Source: Stictocephala bisonia (Eukaryota > Arthropoda > Insecta > Hemiptera > Membracidae). Taken from it: a stretch of 64,000 bases of DNA. Positions 52,801 through 64,000 of the stretch are shown piece after piece. The notes beneath the pieces are model-generated. The model was not told where the DNA came from and searched no databases. It saw only the letters and a program-made list of their open reading frames with translations. The first letter of the stretch is position 1; the number at the start of each line of letters is the position of its first letter. The position numbers and the translations under genes were made by a program. Location of the stretch: the NCBI GenBank assembly GCA_035578905.1, contig JAQJVL010000701.1:1-64000 (forward strand), in the 5' to 3' direction.

Positions 52801-55800
52801 GCCCTACTACCCACCACATACGTAGGGTGGTAATTTCCTCCCACCTACTCACACGCCTACGTTATCATTAGCCCTACTACCCACCACACTCGTACGGATG
52901 TAATTTCCTCCCACCTACTCACATACTTACGATATTAATAGCCCTACTAACCACCACACACGTACGGTGGTAATGTCCTCCCACCTACTCACACACCTAC
53001 GGTATTAATACCCTACTACTCACCACACTCGTACGGTTATAATGTCCTCCCACGTACTCACACACCTACGTTATTATTAGCCCTACTACCCACCACACAC
53101 GTACGGTGGTAATGTCCTCGCACCTACTCACACACCTACTTTATCATTAGCCCTACTACCCACCACAAACGTACGGTGGTAATGTCCTCCCACCTACTCA
53201 CATACTTACGGTATTATTAGCCCTACTACCCACCACACACGTACGGTGGTAATGTCCTCCCACCTACTCACACACCTACGGTATTAATACCCTACTACTC
53301 ACCACACTCGTACGGTGGTAATGTACTCCCACCTACTCACACACATACGGTATTAATACCCTACTACTCACCACACTCGTACGTTGGTAATGTCCTCCCA
53401 CCTACTCACACACCTACGTTATCATTATTCCTACTACCCACCACACACGTACGGTTGTAATTTCCTCCCACCTACTCACATACTTACGATATTAATAGCC
53501 CTACTAACCACCACACACGTTATGTGGTAATTTCCTCCCACCTACTCACACACCTACGGTATTAATACCCGACTACTCACCACACTCGTACGGTAATAAT
53601 GTCCTCCCACCTACTCACACACCTACTTTATCATTAGCCCTACTAACCACCACACACGTACGGTGGTAATGTCCACCCACCTACTCACACACTTACGTTA
53701 TTATTAGCCCTTCTACTCACCACACACGCACGGTGGTAATGTCCTCCCACCTACTCACACACCGACCTCATCATTAGCCCTACTACCCACCACACACGCA
53801 CGGTGGTAATGTCCTCCCACCTACTCACACACTTACGTTATTATTAGCCCTACTACTCACCACACACGCACGGTGGTAATGTCCTCCCACCTACTCACAC
53901 ACTTATGTTATTATTAGCCCTACTACTCACCACACACGCACGGTGGTAATGTCATCCCACCTACTCACACACCTACTTTATCATTAGCCCTACTACCCAC
54001 CACACACGCACGGTGGTAATGTCCTCCCACCTACTCACAAACCTACTTTATCATGAGCCCTACTACTCACCACACACGCACGGTGGTAATGTCCTCCCAC
54101 CTACTCACACACCTACTTTATCATTAGCCCTACTACCCACCACACACGCACGGTGGTAATGTCCTCCCACCTACTCACACACTTACGTTATTATTAGCCC
54201 TACTACTCACCACACACGCACGGTGGTAATGTCCTCCCACCTACTCACACACCTACTTTATCATTAGCCCTACTACTCACCACACACGCACGGTGGTAAT
54301 GTCCTCCCACCTACTCACACACCTACTTTATCATTAGCCCTACTACCCACCACACACGCACGGTGGTAATGTCCACCCACCTACTCACACACTTACGTTA
54401 TTATTAGCCCTACTACCCACCACACACGTATGGTGGTAATGTCCCCCCACCTACTCACACACCTACTTTATCATTAGCCCTACTACCCACCACACACGCA
54501 CGGTGGTAATGTCCTCCCACCTACTCACACACTTACGTTATTATTAGCCCTACTACTCACCACACACGTAGGGTGGTAATGTCCTCCTACCTACTCACAC
54601 ACCTACTTTATCATTAGCCCTACTACCCACCACATACGTACAGTGGTAATGTCCTCCCACCTACTCACATACTTACGGTATTTTTAGCCCTACTACCCAC
54701 CACACACGCACGGTGGTAATGTCCTCCCACCTACTCAAACACCTCCTTATCATTAGCCCTACTACCCACGACATACGTAGGGTGGTAATGTCCTCCCACC
54801 TACTCACACACCTACGGTATTAATACCCTACTACCCACCACACACGTACGGTGGTAATTTCCTCCCACCTACTCACATACTTACGATATTAATAGCCCTA
54901 CTAACCACCACACACGTACGGTGGTAATGTCCTCGCACCTACTTACACACCTACTTTATCATTAGCCCTACTACCCACCACAAACGTACGGTGGTAATGT
55001 CCTCCCACCTACTCACATACTTACGGTATTATTAGCCCTACTACCCACCACACACGTACGGTGGTAATGTCCTCCCACCTACTCACACACCTACGGTATT
55101 AATACCCTACTACTCACCACACTCGTACGGTTGTAATGTCCTCCCACCTACTCACACACCTACGGTATTAATACCCTACTACTCACCACACTCGTACGTT
55201 GGTAATGTCCTCCCACCTACTCACACACCTACGTTATCATTATTCCTACTACCCACTACACACGTACGGTGGTAATTTCCTCCCACCTACTCACATACTT
55301 ACGATATTAATAGCCCTACTAACTACCACACACGTACGGTGGTAATGTCCTCCCACCTACTCACACACGTACGGTATTAATACCCTAATACTCACCACAC
55401 TCGTACGGTGGTAATGTCCTCCCACCTACTCACACACCTACTTTATCATTAGCCCTACTACCCACCACACACGCACGGTGGTAATGTCCACCCACCTACT
55501 CACACACTTACTTTATTATTAGCCCTTCTATTCACCACACACGCACGGTGGTAATGTCCTCCCAGCACTCACACACCTACTTTATCATTAGCCCTACTAC
55601 CCACCACACACGCACGGTGGTAATGTCCTCCCACCTACTCACACACTTACGTTATTATTAGCCCTACTACTCACCACACACGCACGATGGTAATGTCCTC
55701 CCACCTACTCACACACTTATGTTATTATTAGCCCTACTACTCACTACACACGCACGGTGGTAATGTCCTCCCACCTACTCACACACCTACTTTATCATTA

Positions 55801-58800
55801 GCCCTATTACCCACCACACACGCACGGTGGTAATGTCCTCCCACCTATTCACACACCTACTTTATCATTAGCCCTACTACTCACCACACACGCACGGTGG
55901 TAATGTCCTCCCACCTACTCACACACCTACTTTATCATTAGCCCTACTACCCACCACACACGCACGGTGGTAATGTCCTCCTACCGACTCACACACCTAC
56001 TTTATCATTAGCCCTACTACCTACCACACACGCACGGTGGTAATGTCCTCCCACCTACTCACACACTTACGTTATTATTAGCCCTACTACTCACCAGACA
56101 CGCACGGTGGTAATGTCCTCCCACCTACTCACACACCTACCTTATCATTAGCCCTACTACTCACCATACACGCACGGTGGTAATGTCCTCCCACCTACTC
56201 ACACACCTACTTTATCATTAGCCCTACTACCCACCACACACGCACGGTGGTAATGTCCACCCACCTACTCACACACTTACGTTATTATTAGCCCTACTAC
56301 CCACCACACACGTATGGTGGTAATGTCCTCCCACCTACTCACACACCTACTTTATCATTAGCCCTACTACCCACCACACACGCACGGTGGTAATGTCCTC
56401 CCACCTACTCACACACTTACGTTATTATTAGCCCTACTACTCACCACACACGTAGGGTGGTAATGTCCTCCCACCTACTCACACACCTACTTTATCATTA
56501 GCCCTACTACCCACCACATACGTACGGTGGTAATGTCCTCCCACCTACTCACATACTTACGGTATTATTAGCCCTACTACCCACCACACACGCATGGTGG
56601 TAATGTCCTCCCACCTACTCAAACACCTCCTTATCATTAGCCCTACTACCCACCACATACGTAGGGTGGTAATGTCCTCCCACCTACTCACACACCTACG
56701 GTATTAATACCCTACTACTCACCACACTCGTACGTTGGTAATTTCCTCCCACATACTCACACGCCTACGTTATCATTAGCCCTACACTCGTACGGTGGTA
56801 ATTTCCTCCCACCTACTCACATACTTACGATATTAATAGCCCTACTAACCACCACACACGTACGGTGGTAATGTCCTCCCACCTACTCACACACCTACGG
56901 TATTAATACCCTACTACTCACCACACTCGTACGGTTATAATGTCCTCCCACGTACTCACACACCTACGTTATTATTAGCCCTACTACCCACCACACACGT
57001 ACGGTGGTAATGTCCTCGCACCTACTCACACACCTACTTTATCATTAGCCCTACTACCCACCACAAACGTACGGTGGTAATGTCCTCCCACCTACTCACA
57101 TACTTACGGTATTATTAGCCCTACTACCCACCACACACGTACGGTGGTAATGTCCTCCCACCTACTCACACACCTACGGTATTAATACCCTACTACTCAC
57201 CACACTCGTACGGTGGTAATATCCTCCCACCTACTCAAACACCTACGGTATTAATACCCTACTACTCACCACACTCGTATCGGGTAATGTCCTCCCACCT
57301 ACTCACACACCTACGTTATCATTAGCCCTACTACCCACCACACACGTACGGTGGTAATTTCCTCCTACCTACTCACATACTTACGATATTAAAAGCCCTA
57401 CTAACCACCACACACGTACGGTGGTAATGTCCTCCCACCTACTCACACACCTACGGTATTAGTAACCTTACTACTCACCACACTCGTACGGTGGTAATAT
57501 CCTCCCACCTACTCACATACCTACGGTATTAATACCCTACTACTCATCACACTCGTACGGTGGCAATGTCCTCCCACCGACTCACACACCTACGTTATCA
57601 TTAGCCCTACTACCCACCACACACGTACGGTGGTCATTTCCTCCCACCTACTCACATACTTACGATATTAATAGCCCTACTAACCACCACACACGTTCGG
57701 TGGTAATTTCCTCCCACCTACTCACACACCTACGGTATTAATACCCGACTACTCACCACACTCGTACGGTTGTAATGTCCTCCCACCTACTCACACACCT
57801 ACTTTATCATTAGCCCTACTACCCACCACACACGTACGGTGGTAAGGTCCACCCACCTACTCACACACTTACGTTATTATTAGCCCTTCTACTCACCACA
57901 CACGCACGGTGGTAATGTCCTCCAACCTACTCACACACCTACTTTATCATTAGCCCTACTACCCACCACACACGCACGTTGGTAATGTCCTCCCACCTAC
58001 TCACACACTTACGTTATTATTAGCCCTACTACTCACCTCACACGCACGGTGGTAATGTCCTCCCACCTACTCACACTTATGTTATTATTAGCCCTACTAC
58101 TCACCACACACGCACAGTGGTAATGTCCTCCCACCTACTCACACACCTACTTTATCATTAGCCCTACTACCCACCACACACGCACGGTGGTAATGTCCTC
58201 CCACCTACTCACACACCTACTTTATCATGAGCCCTACTACCCACCACATACGTAGGGTGGTAATGTCCTCCCACTTACTCACACACCTACGGTATTAATA
58301 CCCTACTACCCACCACACACGTACGGTGGTAATTTCCTCCCACCTACTCACATACTTACGATATTAATAGCCCTACTAACCACCACACACGTACGGTGGT
58401 AATGTCCTCGCACCTACTCACACACCTACTTTATCATTAGCCCTACTACCCACCACAAACGTACGGTGGATATGTCCTCCCACCTACTCACATACTTACG
58501 GTATTATTAGCCCTACTACCCACCACACACGTACGGTGGTAATGTCCTCCCACCTACTCACACACCTACGGTATTAATACCCTACTACTCACCACACTCG
58601 TACGGTGGTAATGTCCTCCCACCTACTCACACACCTACGGTATTAATACCCTACTACTCACCACACTCGTACGTTGGTAATGTCCTCCCACCTACTCACA
58701 CACCTACGTTATCATTATTCCTACTACCCACCACACACGTACGGTTGTAATTTCCTCCCACCTACTCACATACTTACGATATTAATAGCCCCTACTAACC

Positions 58801-59430
58801 ACCACCACACGTTATGTGGTAATTTCCTCCCACCTACTCACACACCTACGGTATTAATACCCGACTACTCACCACACTCGTACGGTGGTAATGTCCTCCC
58901 ACCTACTCACACACCTACTTTATCATTAGCCCTACTAACCACCACACACGTACGGTGGTAATGTCCACCCACCTACTCACACGTTTACGTTATTATTAGC
59001 CCTTCTACTCACCACACACGCACGGTGGTAATGTCCTCCCACCTACTCACACACTTACGTTATTATTAGCCCTACTACTCACCACACACGCACGGTGGTA
59101 ATGTCCTCCCACCTACTCACACACTTATGTTATTATTAGCCCTACTACTCACCACACACGCACGGTGGTAATGTCCTCCCACCTACTCACACACCTACTT
59201 TATCATTAGCCCTACTACCCACCACACATGCACGGTGGTAATGTCCTCCCACCTACTCACAAACCTACTTTATCATTAGCCCTACTACCCACCACACACG
59301 CACGGTGGTAATGTCCACCCACCTACTCACACACTTACGTTATTATTAGCCCTACTACCCACCACACACGTATGGTGGTAATGTCCCCCCACCTACTCAC
59401 ACACCTACTTTATCATTAGCCCTACTACCC
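43826..59430 (+). repeat. Satellite array, main well-resolved block with higher-order structure
   Basis: About 15.6 kb of regular 69/70-bp units. Several monomer types (CACGCACGG/TTTATCATTAGCC; CACTCGTACGG/GGTATTAATACCC; CGTACGTTGG/TTATCATTATTCC; CGTACGG/ACGATATTAATAGCC) recur in fixed orders. The TATTTTTAGCC-linked and CTCCTTATCATTAGCC monomers mark higher-order periods. Two stretches near 44.3-46.1 and 50.3-52.1 kb match at an offset of about 6,025 bp. Confidence 0.97.
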
Positions 59431-61660
59431 ACCACAACAGCACGGTAGTAATGTCCTCCCACCTACTCACACACTTACGTTATTAATTAGCCCTATACTC
59501 ACCACACACGTAGGGTGGTATCTGTCCTCCCACCTACTCACACACCTACTTTATCATTAGCTCCTACTACCCACCCACATACGTTACGGTGGTAATGTCC
59601 CTCCCACCTACTCACATACTTACGGTATTTTTAGCCCTACTACCAAACCACACACGCACGGTGGTAATGTCCTCCCACCTACTCAAACACCTCCTTATCA
59701 TTAGCCATACTACCCACGACATACGTAGGGTGGTAAATGTCCTCCCACCTACTCACACACCTACGGTATTAATACCCTACTACCCACCACACACGTATGG
59801 TGGTAATTTCCTCCCACCTCACTCACATACTTACGATATTTAATAGCCCTACTAACCACCCTCACACTGTACGGTGGTAATGTCCGTCGCACCACTACTT
59901 ACCACACCTACTTTATCATTAGCCCCTCTACCACCCACCACAACGTACTGGTGGTACATGTCCTCCCCACCTACTCCACATACTTACGGTATTAATTAGC
60001 CCTATCTTAACCCACCCCACACGTACGGTCGGTAATGTCCTCCCACCTACTCACACACCTACTGGTATTAATACCCTACTACTCACCACACCTCGCTACG
60101 GGTGGCTAAAGTCCTCCCACTCGTACTCCACCCACACCTACGGTATAATACCCTACTACATCACCACAACTCGTACGTTGGTAATGTCCTCCCACCCAAA
60201 ACACACACTACGTTTATTACCTACTCCCCCAACACACGACGGTGGGAATTTCCCCCACCTACCACAAATTAGTTTTAATAGCCCCCCTACCACCACAACG
60301 GGGTGGTAAATTCCCCCACCCACTCACAAAACCTACTTTTTAATACCCCTACCACCACACCGACGTGGTAATGCCCCCCACTATCACAACCTTCTTTACT
60401 TTGCCTCTACCCCCCACCCGACGGGGGTAATGTCCTCCCCCCTACTCACCACTTTCTTATTATTTTGCCCCTTTTCCACCACACACGCACGGTGGGAATG
60501 TCCCCCCACCCTCCAAACCTTTTCATTAGCTACTACCCACCACAACGAGGGGGGTAATTCCTCCACCTCTCACAATTACGTTTTTTAGCCCTATACCCCC
60601 ACACGACGGTGGTAATGTTTCCCCCACCAAACCCTTTTTTTTAGCCCCACTATCACCAACACGACGGTGGAAATGTCTCCCCCCCTACTCAACACTACTT
60701 TATCTTTACCCTTTTACCCACCAAAAAGACGGTGGGAATGTCCCCCCCCTATTTTAAATATTTATTATTTGCCTACTACCCCCACAGGGGGTAAAGTCCC
60801 CCCACCTACTACACAAAACTTTAAAACCCTACTACCCACCACACCGTGGGGGTAAAGTCTCCACCTACTACCAAATACGTTTTTATTACCTACTACCACC
60901 CACGTAGGGGGGGGAAGTCCTCCACCCACACCACCTACTTACATTACCCACACCCACCACAAGCGTGGAAAAATTTTTCCCCCTACCCACAACTTACGTA
61001 TTATTTCCCCTACTAAACCACACACCCCGGGGGGGGGAATTCCTCCCCCCACTAAAAACCTCCCTTTATTTCCCTACAACCACACCCAAAAAAGGTGGAA
61101 TGTCCTCCCCTATCACAATACTTTTTATTTTCCCCCCAAACCCCCCACACCACGGTGGTAATTCCCCCACTACCACACTTACGATATTAATACCCGACTA
61201 CTCACCACACTCGTACGGTGGTGAACTGTACCTCCCCACCTACTCACATCACACACTTACTTTATCATTAGCCCTAACTACCCACCGACACACGTACGGT
61301 GGTAATGTCCACCCAACCTACTCACACACTTACGTATTAATTAGCCCTTCTACGCACCACACACGCACGGTAGGTAATTGTCCTCCACACCACCTACTCA
61401 CACACCTACTTTATCATTAGCCCTACTACCCACCACACACGCACGGTGGTAATGTCCTCCCACCTACTCACCTACTTACGTTATTATTAAGCCCTACCTA
61501 CTACACCACACACGTAGGGTGGTAATTGTCACTCCCACCTACGTCACACACCTACTTATATCATTATCCCTACTACCTACCACATACGTACGGTGGTAAT
61601 GTCCTCCCACCGACTCACATACCTTAACGGTATTATTAGCCCTACTACCACCACACACGC
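59431..61660 (+). repeat. Satellite, corrupted consensus (insertions, deletions and homopolymers)
   Basis: Single-base insertions appear first (ACGTTACGGTGG, CTCCCACCTCACTC). Then, from 60,190 to 61,160, heavy loss and homopolymer growth (GGGGGGGGAATTCC) occurs, followed by insertions again until about 61,660. The underlying unit is still the 70-bp satellite. Confidence 0.85.
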
Positions 61661-63180
61661 ACGGTGGTAATGTCCTCCCACCTACTCAAACACCTCCTTA
61701 TCATTAGCCCTACTACCCACCACATACGTAGGGTAGTAATGAGCTCCCACTTACTCACACACCTACGGTATTAATACCCTACTACCCACCACACACGTAC
61801 GGTGGTAATTTCCTCCCACCTACTCACATACTTACGATATTAATAGCCCTACTAACCACCACACACGTACGGTGGTAATGTCCTCGCACCTACTCACACA
61901 CCTACTTTATCATTAGCCCTACTACCCACCACAAACGTACGGTGGTAATGTCCTCCCACCTACTCACATACTTACGGTATTATTAGCTCTACTACCCACC
62001 ACACACGTACGGTGGTAATGTCCTCCCACCTACTCACACACCTACGGTATTAATACCCTACTACTCACCACACTCGTACGGTGGTAATGTCCTCCCACCT
62101 ACTCACACACCTACGGTATTAATACCCTACTACTCACCACACTCGTACGTTGGTAATGTCCTCCCACCTACTCACACACCTACGTTATCATTATTCCTAC
62201 TACCCACCACACACGTACGGTGGTAATTTCCTCCCACCTACTCACATACTTACGATATTAATAGCCCTACTAACCACCACACACGTACGGTGGTAATGTC
62301 CTCCCACCTACTCATACACGTACGGTATTAATACCCTACTACTCACCACACTCGTACGGTGGTAATATCCTCCCACCTACTCAAACACCTACGGTATTAA
62401 TACCCTACTACTCACCACACTCGTACGGTGGTAATGTCCTCCCACCTACTCACACACCTACGTTATCATTAGCCCTACTACCCACCACACACGTACGGTG
62501 GTAATTTCCTCCGACCTACTCACATACTTACGATATTAATAGCCCTACTAACCACCACACACGTACGGTGGTAATGTCCTCTCACCTACTCACACACCTA
62601 CGGTATTAATACCCTACTACTCACCACACTCGTACGGTGGTAATATTCTCCCACCTACTCACATACCTACGGTATTAATACCCTACTACTCACCACACTC
62701 GTACGGTGGCAATGTCCTCCCACCGACTCACACACCTACGTTATCATTAGCCCTACTACTCACCAGACACGTACGGTGGTAATATCCTCCCACCTACTCA
62801 CATACTTGCGGTATTAATAGCCCTACTACCCACTACACACGTAAGGTGGTAACTGCCCTCCTACCTACTCACACATTTACGGTCTTAATAGCTTAACTAA
62901 CTATTACATACGTAAGGTGGTAACTGCATTCCTACCTAATCACACACTTACGGGATTAATAGCCATACTACTCACCACACTCCTACGGTGGTAATGTCCT
63001 CCCACCTACTCACACACTTACGGTTTTAATGGCCCTACTACCCACCACACACGTACGGTAATAACTGCCCTCCTACCCACCCACACACGTAGTAATGTCT
63101 TCCCACCAGTCCATCCACTACTGCCTTACTGTGGTAATATTCTCCCACCCACCCTCACACGCACAGTTTTATTGGCCCTC
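61661..63180 (+). repeat. Satellite array, right part and right border
   Basis: Regular units to about 62,800, then progressively diverged ones (GGTGGTAACTGCCCTCCTAC, GGTCTTAATAGCTTAACTAA) to the last recognisable word near CACACGCACAGTTTTATTGG and CCCTCC at about 63,180. Confidence 0.95.
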
Positions 63181-64000
63181 CCGCCAAGCTACACACTTTA
63201 GCTCAATTACACATACTGGTCAGTTTTTAATTAAAATATAAGAAATATTTCTGATGTTTTGAAATAATAGAAATAATTTCGACACACTAACCGAAAATAG
63301 CATCTAGTAATTCATTATTCACTATTTAAAAATCACAATGTACATACAAAAGGACTTTTAAAAGTACATAGATTAGAAGACCGCATTACGAATAACCTGG
63401 AGACAGGGAAATAGTGTACGTAAAACATAATCTGATTTGAATAAGGATAAAATATTTTTTGAACACTTCAGCTACGAGAATAACTGGGACAAGTTGAACA
63501 TTCGTTGAACATGACTTATGATGCTTGTGCTTCATTATTAAAATATGATAGAGTCTCTGCCTACTCTATTAAATTAAAACACAGTGTTCATGATAATAAT
63601 AAATGGAATATGTTACTAGCAATACTTTATTTTCCTTTGGTTTGAAAAAATAAAAATTGGCCAATGTTCATAATTGTTATGAGGTGCACGTGCGTCCGAG
63701 TATGTTCGCTGGAGGGAAACTTTCATAAAAAATCATTTTCTTAAGTCTGGCAGCGAGTGAGACTTGTTATTTCTCTTATTTCCAAACCAAATTTTGATAA
63801 ACTTGACAATACGCGATTTTTCAGTGGCTGTAACCAATGCTGTAACGCAACGCCTTTGATCGTACAGACATAGTAAATTTAAAGAGGATCATTATCCTTA
63901 CATAATATTGTATTTATTGCAAAGTTGTTCACTTTGCATAGATAAATAGATAGATAAAGTGACACTTTATAATATGCCTATGAAAAATAAACAAAACTTT
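63181..64000. other. AT-rich unique sequence right of the satellite
   Basis: No coding region, RNA gene or known transposon end recognised. Confidence 0.6.

Overview
This is a eukaryotic, intron-rich, AT-rich window, almost certainly from an arthropod and most likely an insect. The host protein is closest to insect-type neutral ceramidase. The transposon load (Tc1/mariner, Tigger/pogo-like, piggyBac-like, hAT-like, BEL/Pao and non-LTR fragments) also fits an insect with a large, repeat-rich genome. A hemipteran is my guess, with low confidence. There is no operon-like gene set and nothing prokaryotic.

Left part (1-29,100). One host gene is supported: neutral ceramidase on the minus strand, running right to left. 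Five consecutive coding exons can be chained in phase: 21892-21795, 20255-20112, 16932-16756, 11996-11869 and 7237-7039. Each junction uses AG/GT splice sites, and together they encode a secretory leader end, the N-terminal strand and the first two metal-binding histidine motifs. The start codon lies in an unseen exon above 21892. The rest of the enzyme, including the nucleophile region, lies beyond base 1 or was not recognised. A 155-bp partial tandem duplication of the last visible exon, carrying a stop codon, sits just upstream of it at about 7297-7499. The introns and flanks hold many dead transposons. One dispersed repeat copy (14197-16713) is broken by three insertions: a non-LTR fragment, a Tigger-like MITE and a Tc1-like remnant. 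An apparently uncharacterised dispersed repeat of about 430 bp occurs at least seven times, counting partial copies. Foldback elements, minisatellites (155, 72, 36 and about 77 bp) and tRNA-like SINE pieces also occur.

Right part (29,101-63,180). This is one continuous satellite array with a 69/70-bp unit (about 40% C and 10% G on the plus strand, roughly 480 unit lengths). It has higher-order structure: a recurrent four-monomer cassette, markers that return about every 1.9-2.0 kb in its right half, and an internal duplication with a spacing of about 6.03 kb. Edge-specific variants are shared by both borders. Within the array, 32,743-42,190 (with a run of 742 A), 43,331-43,825 and 59,430-61,660 look like failed consensus sequence rather than biology. 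The long Lys/Phe/Pro/Gly-rich reading frames there are artefacts. The last 0.8 kb (63,181-64,000) is AT-rich unique sequence in which I see no gene.

The most interesting items are the nested and hierarchical organisation of the satellite, the partial exon duplication in the ceramidase gene and the multi-layer insertion at 14.2-16.7 kb. I found no convincing new multi-gene system.
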